Below, piece by piece: positions 1-10,735 of a DNA stretch of 24,949 nucleotides. Position 1 is the first letter of the stretch, and the number at the start of each line of letters is the position of its first letter. The stretch is from assembly GCA_051530055.1 (NCBI GenBank), contig JBMGUZ010000038.1, positions 1-24,949 of the forward strand. Direction: 5' to 3'. Under the pieces are notes generated by a model. The model was not told where the DNA came from and did no database searches. It worked only from the letters and a program-made list of their open reading frames with translations. The DNA comes from Neoechinorhynchus agilis (Eukaryota; Acanthocephala). Both the position numbers and the translations under genes were made by a program.

Positions 1-125
1 ACTCAACGTTAAAAATTTCTAACAAACGACAACCTACGAAGTTAAAAAAACACATCTTAATTATAAAAAAAGCGTTATCTGAAAAGTTACAATTTCAGCA
101 AATGCACAACGGAGACTAAAGTTAA

Positions 126-329
126 AGATTAAAACGTAAAAACGACTTTCAAGACAAAACTTTAAGACACATCAAAATTGCTTTGGACGCCGAGTCCAAT
201 TTCGAAAAAACAAACGAGAAATTGGCTCAATCGCTTAGAGAATCTATAGGTTCAATGTTCAATTTTCTTGCTGTTAGAGCTGGTGAAATTTCTAAATTAG
301 AAGCGCAAAATGAAAACGCAACCATTTAA
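126..329 (+). CDS. Unrecognised 67-codon open frame, possible remnant
   Basis: A frame without an internal stop runs from just after a stop at about 123 to TAA at 327-329, with no ATG near its start. The peptide is charged and helix-prone, ending in a stretch around SKLEAQNENATI. Such helical, Lys/Glu-rich segments occur in LINE ORF1 or gag-like proteins, but no diagnostic motif is visible. It could be an exon, a repeat remnant or chance. I do not recognise it. Confidence 0.2.
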   Translation, partial: RLKRKNDFQDKTLRHIKIALDAESNFEKTNEKLAQSLRESIGSMFNFLAVRAGEISKLEAQNENATI

Positions 330-1309
330 ATTACGTTAATCTGTGCCAGAACCGAATCCATTGAAAATGCAACAATAGAATGGAAAAAACATTTTGTTAA
401 ATGTCATTTACTGTAATTTTATAAATAAAATGGAAATCGACGGCGACTTCGCAAAAACTTGCATGAAGTCTTCGGTCACAATACCAACTATTCTCTTGTC
501 TCAATTTAACCGAATAAAAGTAACTCGCCCCTTTTAGTTCCCTTTTCGTCGCCTTGAAAAACCGTGTTTTTGAATATTTGAACGCGTTTCCTCAACTGTT
601 TCTCTCGTTATTATTGTATCAGTAACTTCCTTTAGATGACTTTTTTCTTTGTCTATATCCTTGGTGTGTTAATTGGCGGTCCCTTATCTTATTGACAATC
701 AATCGATCTTATTTTTTTCATTATATTCCGGAATAAATGACTGACGCTCCATTTTTTTAAAATTCACCCTCTATCATTCTACGCGACTTTAGTCGCAGAT
801 GAAAATTTAATTCTAAGAATTTGTTTATGAAATCGGCAAATCATCTTCGATTAAGACTCCTTTTTAAGTCATCTTCTCTGAGTAACAAAATCCGCAGAAG
901 TTTAGACCATGAATGTATTCTTCGATCGATATTGATAGCTTCGAGAATTTACCCAATTTTTATTGGAGAAACAATCACTAGCTGTGCCCTCTGACAGCAA
1001 CCTTCTTGGAAGCTCCCCTTGGATCGCAGTTATATTGCTAAGTTGTTCAGGTTCGGAGGATGCAATGTAGATGTTAGTTGAATTATTGTTCAGTTCTTAG
1101 CTCGGTTAATAACTTTTTATTAAAAACGTTCCTAACCTCGTCTGGTTCATCATCAGTTTGTAGGTTCGAAACGTAGCCTAGAACTGGTATGGACAAGAGA
1201 ATCCAACTGTTTAATTAAAACAAAGCATTGCGATAGCTGTAATCAGTGTTGCTGCACTATGACTTCTGCCCAGTGCTCTGAATGTTAAAGTGAAGAAACT
1301 CATTGAAGC
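330..1309. other. No supported gene
   Basis: AT-rich sequence with frequent stops in all frames. No RNA gene, tandem repeat or recognisable transposon domain was seen. Confidence 0.5.
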
Positions 1310-1640
1310 GCGAGTAAACAGCGCAGGGTTTTCACAAAGAAGATAAGCAGCGAGCCCCGCTTTCACCTTTTCTATTTGCTCTATGCCTGGATTACCTAGC
1401 CAAATCCTTACATGATTCTAAACTCGACTGCACCTTCGGCGAGGGAGGAGAAGCTATCGTACTTCTTCCATGAAGACGACATCGTTCTTTTAGCGGATCA
1501 CAAAGACGATCTACAGAGAACGACGATCTCTTCTGCAAATTTATATATAATAAATCCTTGATGTATATGTGTGGCATGAGAGTACTTAAATTCTCATTAA
1601 AGGAGATACGCATCTCTGTTGCCTCTTCGAATTCTTAGAT
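1310..1640 (+). mobile_element. Decayed LINE reverse-transcriptase fragment
   Basis: Plus-strand frames read APLSPFLFALCLDYLAKSL followed, one frame over, by HEDDIVLLADHKDDLQ. The first matches the usual LINE RT motif B context (GVKQGDPLSPLLF...), and the second matches the catalytic YADD block with its trailing hydrophobic strand and ADS-like tail. The switch of frame just before the catalytic block and the HEDD in place of YADD show it is dead. Only the RT palm (motifs B and C) is recognisable; N-terminal RT, endonuclease and 3' end are missing. The clade is not assignable from this much sequence, although the wording of motif B is close to the R2-like LINE at about 14700. Confidence 0.65.
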
Positions 1641-1835
1641 TCGTATAAAACAGGCCAGAAATGTTATCCCTTAACCACAATAAGGTATCGCTTTTCAATA
1701 CGATGCTTTACGTGCGGGATAGCAACAAAACTGTAATAATGTAGTAATATAACGATTGACGGTGTCGTCACATGGTAATTATTTGGCACTTGGTGCCTTG
1801 TTATACTGTGAGCGTGTGTTCGTTGTTAAATATAT

Positions 1836-2440
1836 ATGCGTTCACCTAACACAGATCAGAGCACGACATTTGATGACGAGAGTAGGATCTCAATGATGCA
1901 GTCCCTCATAGAGAAGCAACATGAGTTGCTGGAATTGATGATTAAACCAATGGGACAAACAAAGCTGGGCGAAAATAGAATCGAGCAAAAGCATAGAGAT
2001 ATACAAGTGTTTCGGTCTTTCGATCTTGATAGTGAGACGTGGGATGATTATGAGGTCAAAAGATTTAGAATTGTGCGGGGTTGAAACCTAAGACGTAATG
2101 CAGGCTTGCTTGTTGGCGTGGACCAGTCCGCAGATTTATGCAAAGGTTCGGAAAAGTTTGGGCACGAGAAAACCCAGTGATTGCTCTTTCGAAGAGTTGA
2201 AACAAGTACACGAGGTAGCTGCACGATATCGTTTTAGTAAGACCCAAATGAAACCAGGACAAGGTTATAAGGATTGGATATCAGAGCTATGGGACGTGTC
2301 AATAGGATGCAATTTTTTTAAATCGGAAGTGCAAGATGAGCAAAAAGCTACCGAGATGCGGATTCGTGATACAGTAATATTAAACATCCCACATGAGCGA
2401 AATACGAAGATCTGCCTTCCAACATAAGAACCTGGCACTC
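1836..2440 (+). mobile_element. Ty3/gypsy-like gag fossil (broken)
   Basis: Two neighbouring plus-strand frames together cover a capsid-like gag region. Recognisable pieces are the SFDLDSETWDDYEVK segment and, downstream, LAWTSPQIYAKVRKSLG, FEELKQVHEVAARYRF and MKPGQGYKDWISEL. In order and wording these match the gag core of Ty3/gypsy LTR retrotransposons (FxxF...W..Y, then the V.AERF.F..... .GE...Y...L pattern). The copy is a broken old fragment with a small number of breaks. No intact protease, RT or integrase follows in the window, and no flanking LTR pair was identified. It is probably moderately old, judging only from loss of the rest of the element. Confidence 0.65.
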
Positions 2441-3605
2441 GAAAAGCTGGGAACCATCATCAACAGCCCACCACCATGTTGAATTTGCACCTGAACGAAT
2501 TTTGGAGGAAAGGAAGTGGGCAACAAGTATTTTGTGAAACAGTAATTTTTAAACGGGTAAAGTCAATAGATTTATTGCGATTTGCATTAGAATCTTGATT
2601 TTGAAGGAGTTTCAAGATGGAGGTTGTCCATGGTGCGTCACGATTGGATGTCCGGATGAATTTCTTGGGTATTGTTGAAGTTACAGAATATTTTATGTTC
2701 GTGCGAAGCCAATTAAATATTTTGCTCTTCCTAACGCCCAACTGCCAACCGTCATTTTGTACTCTGTGACTCTTGACATCGCGGAATCCATATGCGGCTC
2801 GGGTAGAATAATAAATTTTCACCGGTTCACCTTTTTGAAACTCCGGGAAACCATCTTCGATTACACCATGACTATTTTCTTAGATATGTTTTATTATGCT
2901 TCAGCATGCGAACATGAACCTAGGTGTCTACTTTGCATCGGGACTCACGTCAAACCGAAGTACTCCAATACTTTAGCCATTATATGTACGAATTTTTTAG
3001 CTTGTTGCAATCATACGAAAAACCATTTTTAAAGAAAGCCTAAAAGCAGTGACTTTAATGTGATCCGCGCCCTGCCTCATGTCTTGTAAAGCGTTGCTGC
3101 GCCAAGAAGCTCCAAATGATCCATTTAGGGAATAATTCAATGATCCCCATTAATCGGTCCTTAAACATTTGACACAGTCATCGGGATTTGCATCCCCTAC
3201 TAAAAATGCATCTACAGTCAAAGCAATTGATAGCATCCTTAGATGGATTATGGAACAATTATGAAAACTAGTGGCCTCCAACAGTCGAGCGGGACCTTCC
3301 CGGTCCTCTATTTAGACTCCTTTATACCCCCTTCCCTACCATGGATATGTGAATCGCTTGAATTCGCACGATCTAGAGGTTTTTGTTGTATGTTCCCGAG
3401 GTGTTCATGACGCAATTCAGGAATGAAAGGTCCATCCATGTATTTGTCCGTATCCATTAATTCCGTCACTTGGTCGTTTTAACGAGTTTAATTCATCGTT
3501 TGAACATTAATTTCTGGTCGACATGAAAAAATGCAAAAATAATGATTTGTTATTGATTTGGTTTCGATCTGTAGAAGGATAATAAGGCTTTTTATTAATA
3601 ATTCG
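2441..3605. other. No supported gene
   Basis: Short frames exist on both strands, but none carries a recognisable domain and the strands overlap as mutual shadows. Part of this stretch could be the decayed continuation of the retroelement to its left. No repeat structure was noticed. Confidence 0.4.
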
Positions 3606-3923
3606 TTAAAATTGGCATAAATTTTTATTCATGGTACACTCGAAAGCGTTCGAGCGGAGGAAATAATGTATTTTTTTAACAGCAGCAAATAACTTTAGCA
3701 CTAAATTGTAAGGACCTTTAGAGTTTGTTGAAGAAGCAAAGTCAAATGAAACGTTAATGTAATCGCTCTGGCGAAAAGCTAAAGCTATAAAACTTTTTGC
3801 ATAAATGCAAGAATTGGTTTTTGGAAATGTAAATTCATTTCCTTCAAGATGTCGATGCTTCGCGATCACATTGACATCTTCAAAGTCCATTTTCATCCCC
3901 AATCGTGGTATTGAAACAAACAA
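3606..3923 (-). CDS. Hypothetical 105-aa ORF, possible terminal exon
   Basis: A minus-strand ORF of 105 codons, longer than most frames in this AT-rich flank. It begins at a Met-Phe-Val-Ser-Ile start and ends in NKNLCQF. An AATAAA-like motif follows within about 20 bases of the stop on the same strand, which would fit the 3' end of a transcript. No domain, signal peptide or membrane segment is convincing and no splice acceptor stands out upstream. It may be a chance ORF. I do not recognise it. Confidence 0.25.
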   Translation of the reverse strand: MFVSIPRLGMKMDFEDVNVIAKHRHLEGNEFTFPKTNSCIYAKSFIALAFRQSDYINVSFDFASSTNSKGPYNLVLKLFAAVKKIHYFLRSNAFECTMNKNLCQF

Positions 3924-4504
3924 AAATCTTCATCGATGGATACAAAAAATTTCTTTAATCTTTTTCGTCGCCCTCTGAAGCGTCCGATCGGACACTGTAC
4001 TCGTCATTGGGCTTTGGCCTGAGGCCGGAACTTACTGTAAATTGTTTCGAGATAGAAGTGAAAGTTAGAAAGCTGTTTTTCGCAGTGAGAGTTCGTTAGC
4101 GAAAATCGATACTGTTTTGATGTTCTTTTAAAAGTGAGCCTTACCTTAACTCACGGATAGAAACTTCTTGCGCTCTTCGCTATCTATAATCTCATCAATA
4201 AACACCCGTTATTAGCACAATCGCTCTCAGAAGCACATTCAAGAAGGGTAAAATTGAGATGTGGACAATGTATTCATTCTGACTGATTCTGACTGATTCA
4301 AACAACAACAGAGATTCTCTAAATGGTGAACTTAACAGTCAAGATCCACACATACAGTTTACAGTCAATGAAGAGGACATAAATGATGAAGTCTCGTTCC
4401 TGGACGTCCTTGTCAAGCTTTCTGCACAAGGCAAAGTTAGCACTTCACTTTATCGCAAGGAGAACTTACCATAGGGACCACCACACTGGTCAAGTCACCA
4501 ACCG

Positions 4505-5131
4505 ATGAGGTATAAAATCTCGGCTGTCACGTCCTACTTCCGAAGAGCTACTCTTATCTCATCTACTCGATTTGCATGGATTAGGGAAAGGGAGAGGATA
4601 GTACAGAAGTTGAAAATGAGGGTACATCCCAAATGGATTATAGACCGGGAAATCAGAGGCAGTAAGTACCATCCGCATAACAACAACAAATCTTCTGCAG
4701 AGCCTGTATGCTTCGAAAGAGTGCACTTCATTGATGATGACAGGAATCAAATGATTTACTCCATTATGAATAAGAAGGCTGGAATTCGTCTATACAATAC
4801 TAAAGGAATCGCTCTCAGAAGCATTTTCAAGAAGAAGGGTAAAATTGAGCCGACTAGTCTATCGGACAGGTTCGCTCAACTTAAGCAAGTTTGTAGTCGA
4901 TTTGAGCATTCGTCGATAATCTCTAATCATCAAACGACATGTAAGCATCGAGCGGATTTTGGTGGCACCCACTTTATAGAAATAGAGCAAAACTTAAAAA
5001 GACGGCTTGTTTTGGAGGCCTTACATATCGTTGTGTCCAACACAATGGAAGCAAATAAAGCTAATATTAGCTTGAAACTTCTAGCCATCGACGTGTTAAA
5101 AATCAATGCTAAAATCATGGGAAAAAAGTAG
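4505..5131 (+). CDS. PLE C-terminal protein fragment (RT tail + partial GIY-YIG)
   Basis: A 208-aa open frame. Residues 1-60 fit the region after the RT thumb (start RYKISAVTSYFRRATLI, then ERERIVQKLK). Residues about 90-115 (RLYNTKGIALRSIFKKKGKI) match the linker that precedes the GIY-YIG domain in Penelope proteins. Residues about 122-195 hold the second half of that nuclease: RFAQLKQVCSRFEHSSIIS, a HRADF block and RLVLEALHIV, which includes the conserved Glu-Ala pair of the final helix. The PC..C...YIG strand that should stand between the linker and RFAQ is missing, so the nuclease lacks its name-giving motif. The ATG used is probably not a real start, because homology extends upstream across an in-frame stop. 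Confidence 0.7.
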   Translation: MRYKISAVTSYFRRATLISSTRFAWIRERERIVQKLKMRVHPKWIIDREIRGSKYHPHNNNKSSAEPVCFERVHFIDDDRNQMIYSIMNKKAGIRLYNTKGIALRSIFKKKGKIEPTSLSDRFAQLKQVCSRFEHSSIISNHQTTCKHRADFGGTHFIEIEQNLKRRLVLEALHIVVSNTMEANKANISLKLLAIDVLKINAKIMGKK

Positions 5132-5238
5132 TACAGCACAGGGGGGTTCTAGCGGATAATTGGTCCCCGAACTTCGGGTTTGGCGATCCCGCGCACTCGA
5201 GCTTAAAACCTTAATGTGTAAAACTCATTTTTAGATGA

Positions 5239-5265
5239 CTGATGATACGAGGTTACCTTGCGAAA
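5239..5265 (+). ncRNA. Possible hammerhead ribozyme core near PLE 3' end
   Basis: About 110 bases after the PLE stop there is CTGATGA, then a potential five-pair stem (CGAGG / CCTTG, one G-T pair) closed by TTA, then GAAA. That order (CUGANGA - stem II - GAAA) is the hammerhead core, and hammerheads are known in PLE terminal repeats. Stem II would carry extra unpaired bases on both sides and I could not draw convincing stems I and III, so this is weak. Confidence 0.25.
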
Positions 5266-5269
5266 TATT

Positions 5270-5609
5270 TCCAATAAATCAAAATCAGATAAGTCATGAC
5301 CGGGAGTATGTTCACCAAAATTATACTTTGACTAACGGGAAGGATTTTCTATCGATCTTAATTTATCACTTGATACGTTTTAATCATTTGCAACTATTGT
5401 AGTGATCGTATAATTTTCGGTCTTTTAAAATTACACAAACAATATTGTAATATTTCCAATATTTTTTATCGTTGTCAACCCAAAAAGCGTCCAATAAAAA
5501 CTATTAACGTTTTGTAAGAAAAAAGGTTTCATATAAATTATTTTTTTAAGATGAACGGATCGTTTTGTAATTCTTGATCATTAAATCACTTTAAGTATTG
5601 CCAGTAAAT
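5270..5609. other. No supported gene
   Basis: AT-rich spacer between the PLE and the minus-strand gene X. No repeat or ORF of note. Confidence 0.5.
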
Positions 5610-6655
5610 AAGGATACGAGTTCAATTCACTTTCGGAGAATTTGTGCTTAGATTTATTCACGATGTGACCATGCCGTTCGACTGCTTTAGGCTATAATTG
5701 TTCAAGTTTACTGGTGTAGTTGGTTTATATATATTGTTCACCAAGTGAGATTTGTAAATTGGCGTACTGATTAACTCTTATGATATCTTCTAAGTTACGT
5801 ATCGCAAATCCACGTAATGAAGCTAATTGTCTCTTGTATTTTTCGATACGTTTCCTCATTTCTTGAATCTCGAATATGATCATTTTCTTAGAAAAGAACT
5901 TATGAAGTTTAGAATCTTTGAACCCGAAGATTTCGGATCTGATTATTGCACACTGGAGGAGTACCACAAAAAAAAGAATTTGATCACTCTAAAACTGTAT
6001 ATTAATGTTTTTGAGTAACTTTATCAAATGCCTGGGTGAATGTGAATATTTTATTCCGAAATTACCTTTACTACTGAAATGTCTAACTTAATGGATTTTC
6101 TGTCAATAAGTTCCGTTCCCTTATCCACTTTCGAATGTATTGTAAGATCGTATTGAGCTGTTGCAACATTCTCAATGAGGCGGGCGATTGTGACAAGCCG
6201 ATTAAATACCAAGTGTAATTTAACATGGCTTCATTTTTAATATTGTTATTGCTCATCGTTATTGATGGCAGATTAAGATGAGTTTGTTCCTTTATAATCT
6301 TAGATTTTTTTGTTTACCGGTTGTTTCAAGTGATTGTTATTGATTTTTCGTTCTCTAATACCGGCCGTCATCTTGTCATTAAACTAACTCTTCATTGCCG
6401 AGGTTTTTCGTTTCCTTCTTACAGATCTTTTCGTGATCGTCCAGAATGTAGTTTACCGAAAACATTGAAGTCAACGATCTTCCCTAAATCGTCCTTAAGC
6501 TTCGTCGTAGCTGTTCTTTCCATTTGATCGGTGGCAGGAATGCTACTTAATAATTCCGGATTACTGCTAATAAATGCTTGTAAATCAAAGGGCGAAGGAG
6601 ACATCTGCTTTAAGGTGACTTTGTTTGGTTCGGTTTTATCGTTCATGATCCTTCA
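5610..6655 (-). CDS. Candidate multi-exon gene (gene X), unknown function
   Basis: The exon structure is visible on the minus strand. Exon 1 is 6646-6418: it starts with ATG (MNDKTEPNKVTLKQMSPSPF...) and ends at a consensus donor GTAAGA whose TAA closes the naive ORF. An internal exon lies at about 6225-6066 (VFNRLVTIARLIENV...), ending phase 0 at a GTAATT donor. A 113-base intron follows with a pyrimidine-rich acceptor (CTCCTCCAG), then the last exon 5952-5725 in the matching phase. That exon has a Lys/Arg/Glu-rich coiled-coil-like stretch (EIQEMRKRIEKYKRQLASL). The link from exon 1 to the internal exon is unresolved; a 37-base exon at 6354-6318 or a weak acceptor near 6226 are options. The same frame continues after the stop into a segment repeated elsewhere in the window, so the C-terminus may be truncated. 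No known family is recognised. Confidence 0.5.
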
Positions 6656-6983
6656 TAATATCTGAATAGAGCTGAGATTTATAATTTGGAAACAGTTATT
6701 TGGAAGACTTAACTGCAGGATCAATTGAGGATTTAGTTATAAAGTTATAAAGATGCGAGTAATCACGAATATTTTGGTGCCTAATATTTGTTAAGTAAAG
6801 CTATATTTTGCGATCGAACCTAAAATATTTTGCCATTTAGTAAATGATCGACTGAAACTAATATCTGCAACGGTAATATCGATTATTTATGTGGTTTGTT
6901 TAATATTTCCTTGATTGAAGCTCTTTCTATGGATCGTTGATACTTTATTGGAACAAATAGTACATTACCGTTGTCTTTATTTC

Positions 6984-7126
6984 TCAGATCTTCGAGTTTA
7001 ACTTTAGTTTTGTATGAATTCCGAGTAACGAAGTGCAGCACCCCGGTCCTCTTTCGGATCGATTTTGAGCTATTTCAACATTCTTAATAAGACGTTCGAT
7101 TGTGACAAACCGATTAAATACTAAGC
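6984..7126 (-). pseudogene. Partial paralogue of gene X internal exon
   Basis: Minus-strand sequence after a TTAG reads VFNRFVTIERLIKNVEIAQ, matching VFNRLVTIARLIENVATAQ of gene X exon 2 at about 6209-6150. The two copies share the reading frame, and most differences change amino acids. Beyond that the peptide diverges (NRSERGPGCC...) and ends in TGA at 6984-6986. DNA similarity also extends about 60 bases upstream of the TTAG in patches. This is a tandem partial duplication, probably not functional, though an alternative exon of the same locus cannot be excluded. Confidence 0.5.
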
Positions 7127-7189
7127 GTATTTTTACATATATTTACCTTGAACTCTGTTGTGGCTCATTGCCACTGATGGCGACCATTA

Positions 7190-7884
7190 ATAAGCCAGGT
7201 AGGGAAAAAAGGTAACTCCCATTATCGATATTGTTTTTCTGTTGCTGGTCATTACAGATATATTTTATTACTAATTGGTTTAATAACCAAAGCAGACTTT
7301 AGAATTCCAAACAAAATGATCACCGGAAATCTTAATCCAAGATTTCTAAAGATCGAAAATGGTACTTTATGCTAAGAAACAAAATTAGACAATTTGAATA
7401 GTGAAAGTATACATCATGTTGTTCGTGAACATAAGACGTTAAGTGTCCGCCCTCCTTATCCCTGGTTACATTTTCGCTTTCTTCTTTATATATTAGAAAA
7501 TAGTTAAACAATCGCTACTTTATAACAATGTTCAACATTGCCAAAAGTCATCAGAAGTTGAACACGGCAAAAATAGATTTGTCTGTGCAACAACTCGGTC
7601 ACTTCCATTCATTTGACATTTCAACAATGAGCACAACAAGAAGTGGTTTGTCGTCATGGATGCGGTGGACGGAGACCGGGGAAGGAAAGAGAACGAAGGA
7701 CTCGGCAACGAGCTGTCGACAGGCGATGTTAAGGTGATGAATGTAGTGTTTCTGAATGTCTAATTTGGATAATGTTATGATTTCGGGAATCCATGAGATG
7801 AAGATGTGTATGGCCATACTGTGCTGAATTTCCGAATAACCTTTTCTTGATCAACTTTTGAAGCTGATTTCATTTGCATAAACT
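7190..7884. other. No firmly supported gene
   Basis: Overlapping frames of about 70 codons occur on both strands at 7528-7817. They carry no recognisable domain. The minus-strand one could belong to the decayed element whose zinc-knuckle ORF lies just upstream on that strand, but no endonuclease or RT motif is visible. Confidence 0.35.
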
Positions 7885-8848
7885 GTTTTGGTGGCTTCTT
7901 TAATCTCTACATTTAGTTTGAACACTGAAGTTCATAAAAAAACACCCGAATTTAATCAAAAGTGCGATACGAGTTGTTTCGGGGCAGTTTTCACTGTAAT
8001 GTTCCTCTGCACAGAAGGGGCAAATAGTTCGCTTGATAGGGCATTTCTGCGCCCAGTGACCCCATTTCTGGCAGCAATTGCACCTTGGATAGTGGTAATC
8101 ATCATAGTTCGAAATTTGATTGGCGATGAACTTAATTTGCATAGCTTGGAAGAAGCACCGTCTTGATGTTAGCTAATCCCAAACGTCCACTGCCGCTTTA
8201 ACGACGGAATGCGGGATAAGTGCTCCTGATTTTCTTGATTTTAGAAAGAACAGAATCTTACATCCAAATTTTCGCTCGGAATCCTATCGATCTTCGGAAT
8301 CAATATGTGGTGATAGGCCGGACACTAGGAAGGTGAACAATTTTATCGCAGTGTTTGTCAACGAAATCCACGAACTGTTTTTCATAGTTGTTACCGACGA
8401 AATGAATTTTGATTTTGCCGGCGAAATAGGAGATGGACTTTATTCGTTCTCGGTCGTCTTTAATCGTTCTGAGCCAAGGAGTTATGAGTCTTTGATGCAT
8501 TATTTCTCTGGACCAGATTGGGTTTGATGTTAGAATGACCGTGTGAAGCCATCTTTTTGTAGGTCGATCTATATATTTGGGGTCGTCTTGATCGCTTGAA
8601 AGAGTTTTAGTTCTCTCAGTCGAAGATAAGTCATGAGTATTGGGTGGCCATATGCACCCTCCTCCGCAGCAACAGGTTGCGAAAACATTGAAATTGAGCA
8701 TTGATTGATTGCGTGTGCGTGGGTGTGATAATCGCCCATCGATCGTTTGCAGGCTCTCGTGACAATCTTCATGCGACACAATTTGACAATTTTCTAGAAA
8801 AGCAATTTTCTTAATATTCTCACTTAATTGGTCAGAATTATCCCCCAT
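7885..8848 (-). mobile_element. Broken ORF1/gag-like gene with two CCHC knuckles
   Basis: The minus strand carries an ATG-led frame of 182 codons (8848-8300) and, further 3', a frame with two adjacent zinc knuckles (8142-7900): CNCCQKWGHWAQKC followed by CPFCAEEHYSENC, each C-x2-C-x4-H-x4-C. Paired knuckles of this wording are typical of nucleic-acid-binding ORF1 proteins of Jockey/I/CR1-type LINEs. The end of the first frame (KIKIHFVGNNYEKQFVDFV) resembles the alpha/beta region before the knuckles in such proteins. The region between is out of frame, so the gene is broken. No endonuclease or RT follows in order, so an origin from another gag-like element remains possible. Confidence 0.5.
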
Positions 8849-9569
8849 TGCTTCTATAATTCGTTTTAGTCTGCTCCGGACAAGTCTAGTGGAACTTTGA
8901 CAGTCAAATTTCGTTCAGGCTCAAAAATTGACAGGGCGCTTAAATTTTGCTTCGGCGCATTTCGTACATCTTCTTGAAGAACAACTTCCTTAATAGAAGT
9001 GTTCGCAATTGATCGCAATCAATTATCCGCAATTGATTGAATCAGTTTGCCTACTTTTGAACGACTTGATTAGTTCTTTGCGAATACAGTTGGCGGATAA
9101 TCAACAATGCAATCTTCATTAACTTCTAACTTTTGAGTAGAGGGGCAATGCTGCCAGCGTGATGGCGACGGTCGAGGAAGGACAAAAGCTGGAATTTGGT
9201 GGGAGGTGGTGAATGTAAAGAAAAGTAACCAAATAGAAAACTGTATGACAAAAAAAAAATTTAGACTTGTTCATTCAATTTATTAGTTTATTATGTTTCG
9301 ATGCCAATCGTGCATATTCTTGCTAAGCAATTTGCTTTTCTTAAGTTTCGAAAAAATGGAGGCTTTTAGCAGCCAATTTTTCTAAAAATAACACTTCAAC
9401 GACGGAATGTTTAATAGATCCCACGATGTTTTTTAAAATTCAATTTCTCCATTTGATTGATTAGAATTAACGTGTTCTGTAAGATTTCCGGTATTTTCGA
9501 GTAATGAAGCCAAAAAACGGGAATTCGTTTCCTCGGATACATTTTAAAGAAGAAGAGGCACAATGATCC
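8849..9569. other. No supported gene
   Basis: This AT-rich stretch has no long frames. A short tract near 9010-9060 repeats CAATTGATCGCAATCAATTATCCGCAATTGATTG-like words and looks like simple local duplication. Confidence 0.4.
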
Positions 9570-9700
9570 GATATACGAGGTATACAGAATTCAGTGCTTT
9601 CTGTCTAACAGGGAGCATTTAGCACATCGATGCAGGACACCAAGAAGTGAATCGTTCAAAATAAGACCGTCTGTCGCCGACTTGAACACTCCTCCGTTTG
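9570..9700 (+). mobile_element. Trace of a zinc-knuckle retroelement fossil
   Basis: The plus-strand frame contains QCFLSNREHLAHRCRTPRS, which resembles a gag-type zinc knuckle of the CFxC...GHxAxxC kind. It is a broken relic of an LTR-retrotransposon-type or similar gag gene. The family cannot be assigned from so short a piece. It lies just outside the left arm of the inverted duplication. Confidence 0.3.
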
Positions 9701-10169
9701 TAATAAAGCACGAGAGCTTGTGCAAGAATAAATGTAGATCTCTTTTATGTAAGAAAGATTTAAACCACGAATAATTCAGAATGCAAACTCACTTTCGAAG
9801 AACATTTAAGCTAAAAGTTTGTAAAGTTGTCCTGCTTAATTATAAAAATGCTGAACCTTTCAACTTTTCTACAATTTAAATCTTTGACGATTTATTAAAA
9901 TTTTTTGTTAACATGCAACTAAAGCCAAGCAATGTAAATAATGAGTATGAAAATGAAAAAATTAAAAACAAATTGCTCAGAAACTTTTAAAGAATCTACT
10001 CAAAACGTTAGCTAAAACATTCATTTTTGATTTTTCTTTGTGAGTATTTGCTTATTTGTTGCTATTTTGATTAGAGAGAAATATTCAATAGTTTTTAATT
10101 CCAAAACGTTATAACAACGGTCGATTTGACTTCGTTCAAATTCGGCAACCCTAAGCGAGCAGCCGTTTA

Positions 10170-10445
10170 ATGGACACGAAAGCCAGCTACACACAAAAAC
10201 GAGAATGTCAATCGAAGCGTTCCGAATTCTTAGCCCTTCAACAAAGACTTCTTCGTCTATTAGACAATCAGCGAAGGGCTAAGAGCGTTGAACTGGTCAA
10301 TAGCGTTTTATGCGAGATGTTATCGTGTAAAACGAATCCGAATGAAGTAATAGAATCCGGACTAATCAATATTCTGTTCGAGATGGCAAATAATCTGTCG
10401 AATGCTCAAAAAGGTCCTCATACCCGTCCAATGAAATCGAATTGA
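10170..10445 (+). CDS. Unknown ORF 1 of the left-arm-only block
   Basis: A 91-aa ORF from an ATG. The N-terminal half is Lys/Arg/Gln-rich and helix-prone (RSEFLALQQRLLRLLDNQRR), and the middle (VELVNSVLCEML, then LINILFEMANNL) looks like packed amphipathic helices. No domain is recognised. The next ORF overlaps its 3' end in another frame, so both may once have belonged to one gene or may be exons. The whole block is absent from the right arm, so it is not needed by whatever copies the rest of the duplication. Confidence 0.35.
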   Translation: MDTKASYTQKRECQSKRSEFLALQQRLLRLLDNQRRAKSVELVNSVLCEMLSCKTNPNEVIESGLINILFEMANNLSNAQKGPHTRPMKSN

Positions 10446-10726
10446 GTACCAAAGACCTCTGCTGCCGGTTAAAAATTATTATCGGTAAAAAATACGCCAC
10501 TCCCAAACACCCGATGATTAATAGGATATTGATTTCGATGATTCAAGGAGAAATTTCGAGAAGTGATGTTCGAAACTATAATTTGGATGGAAACATTGAA
10601 AGCGATCGAAAAAATCCGGAAAATATAAGAAACACGGGTCGTGTCGATAAATTATTTAAGAAAATGGAGGACTTTATTCCGATTGGACAATCCAGAAAAC
10701 GTGCTGTTTTCTTTGGCAGCAAATAG
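10393..10726 (+). CDS. Unknown ORF 2 of the left-arm-only block
   Basis: This frame is open from just after a stop at about 10391 to TAG at 10724-10726, about 110 codons. It has no ATG early in the frame; a TTG stands at 10442. The peptide is basic, with CCRLKIIIGKKYATPKHPM near the start and QSRKRAVFFGSK at the end. Its opening overlaps the end of ORF 1. The lack of a good start and the overlap suggest an internal exon or the second part of a broken gene. No family is recognised. Confidence 0.3.
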
Positions 10727-10735
10727 AGTGGTAAA

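Larger units (their letters stand above)
4213..5265 (+). mobile_element. Penelope-like element (PLE), 3' half
   Basis: The plus-strand frame at about 4290-4500 reads EVSFLDVLV and then VSTSLYRKENLP, the classic C-terminal RT block of Penelope-like elements (LPFLDVLV...STSVYRKPT). The following ORF (4505-5131) carries the post-RT helix region, a GIRLYNTKGIALRSIFKKK linker segment and the C-terminal half of a GIY-YIG nuclease. An upstream short copy of the linker (4213-4256) precedes the RT piece, which suggests a tandem partial copy as PLEs often form. A TAG stop between the RT block and the next ORF and the missing first half of the nuclease indicate an inactive copy. The 5' two thirds of the RT are absent. 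Confidence 0.8.

Noticed and set aside
4559-4750. Minus-strand ORFs opposite the PLE C-terminal ORF (also 4534-4731 and 4930-5139).
   Set aside because: They are antisense to recognised PLE protein motifs.
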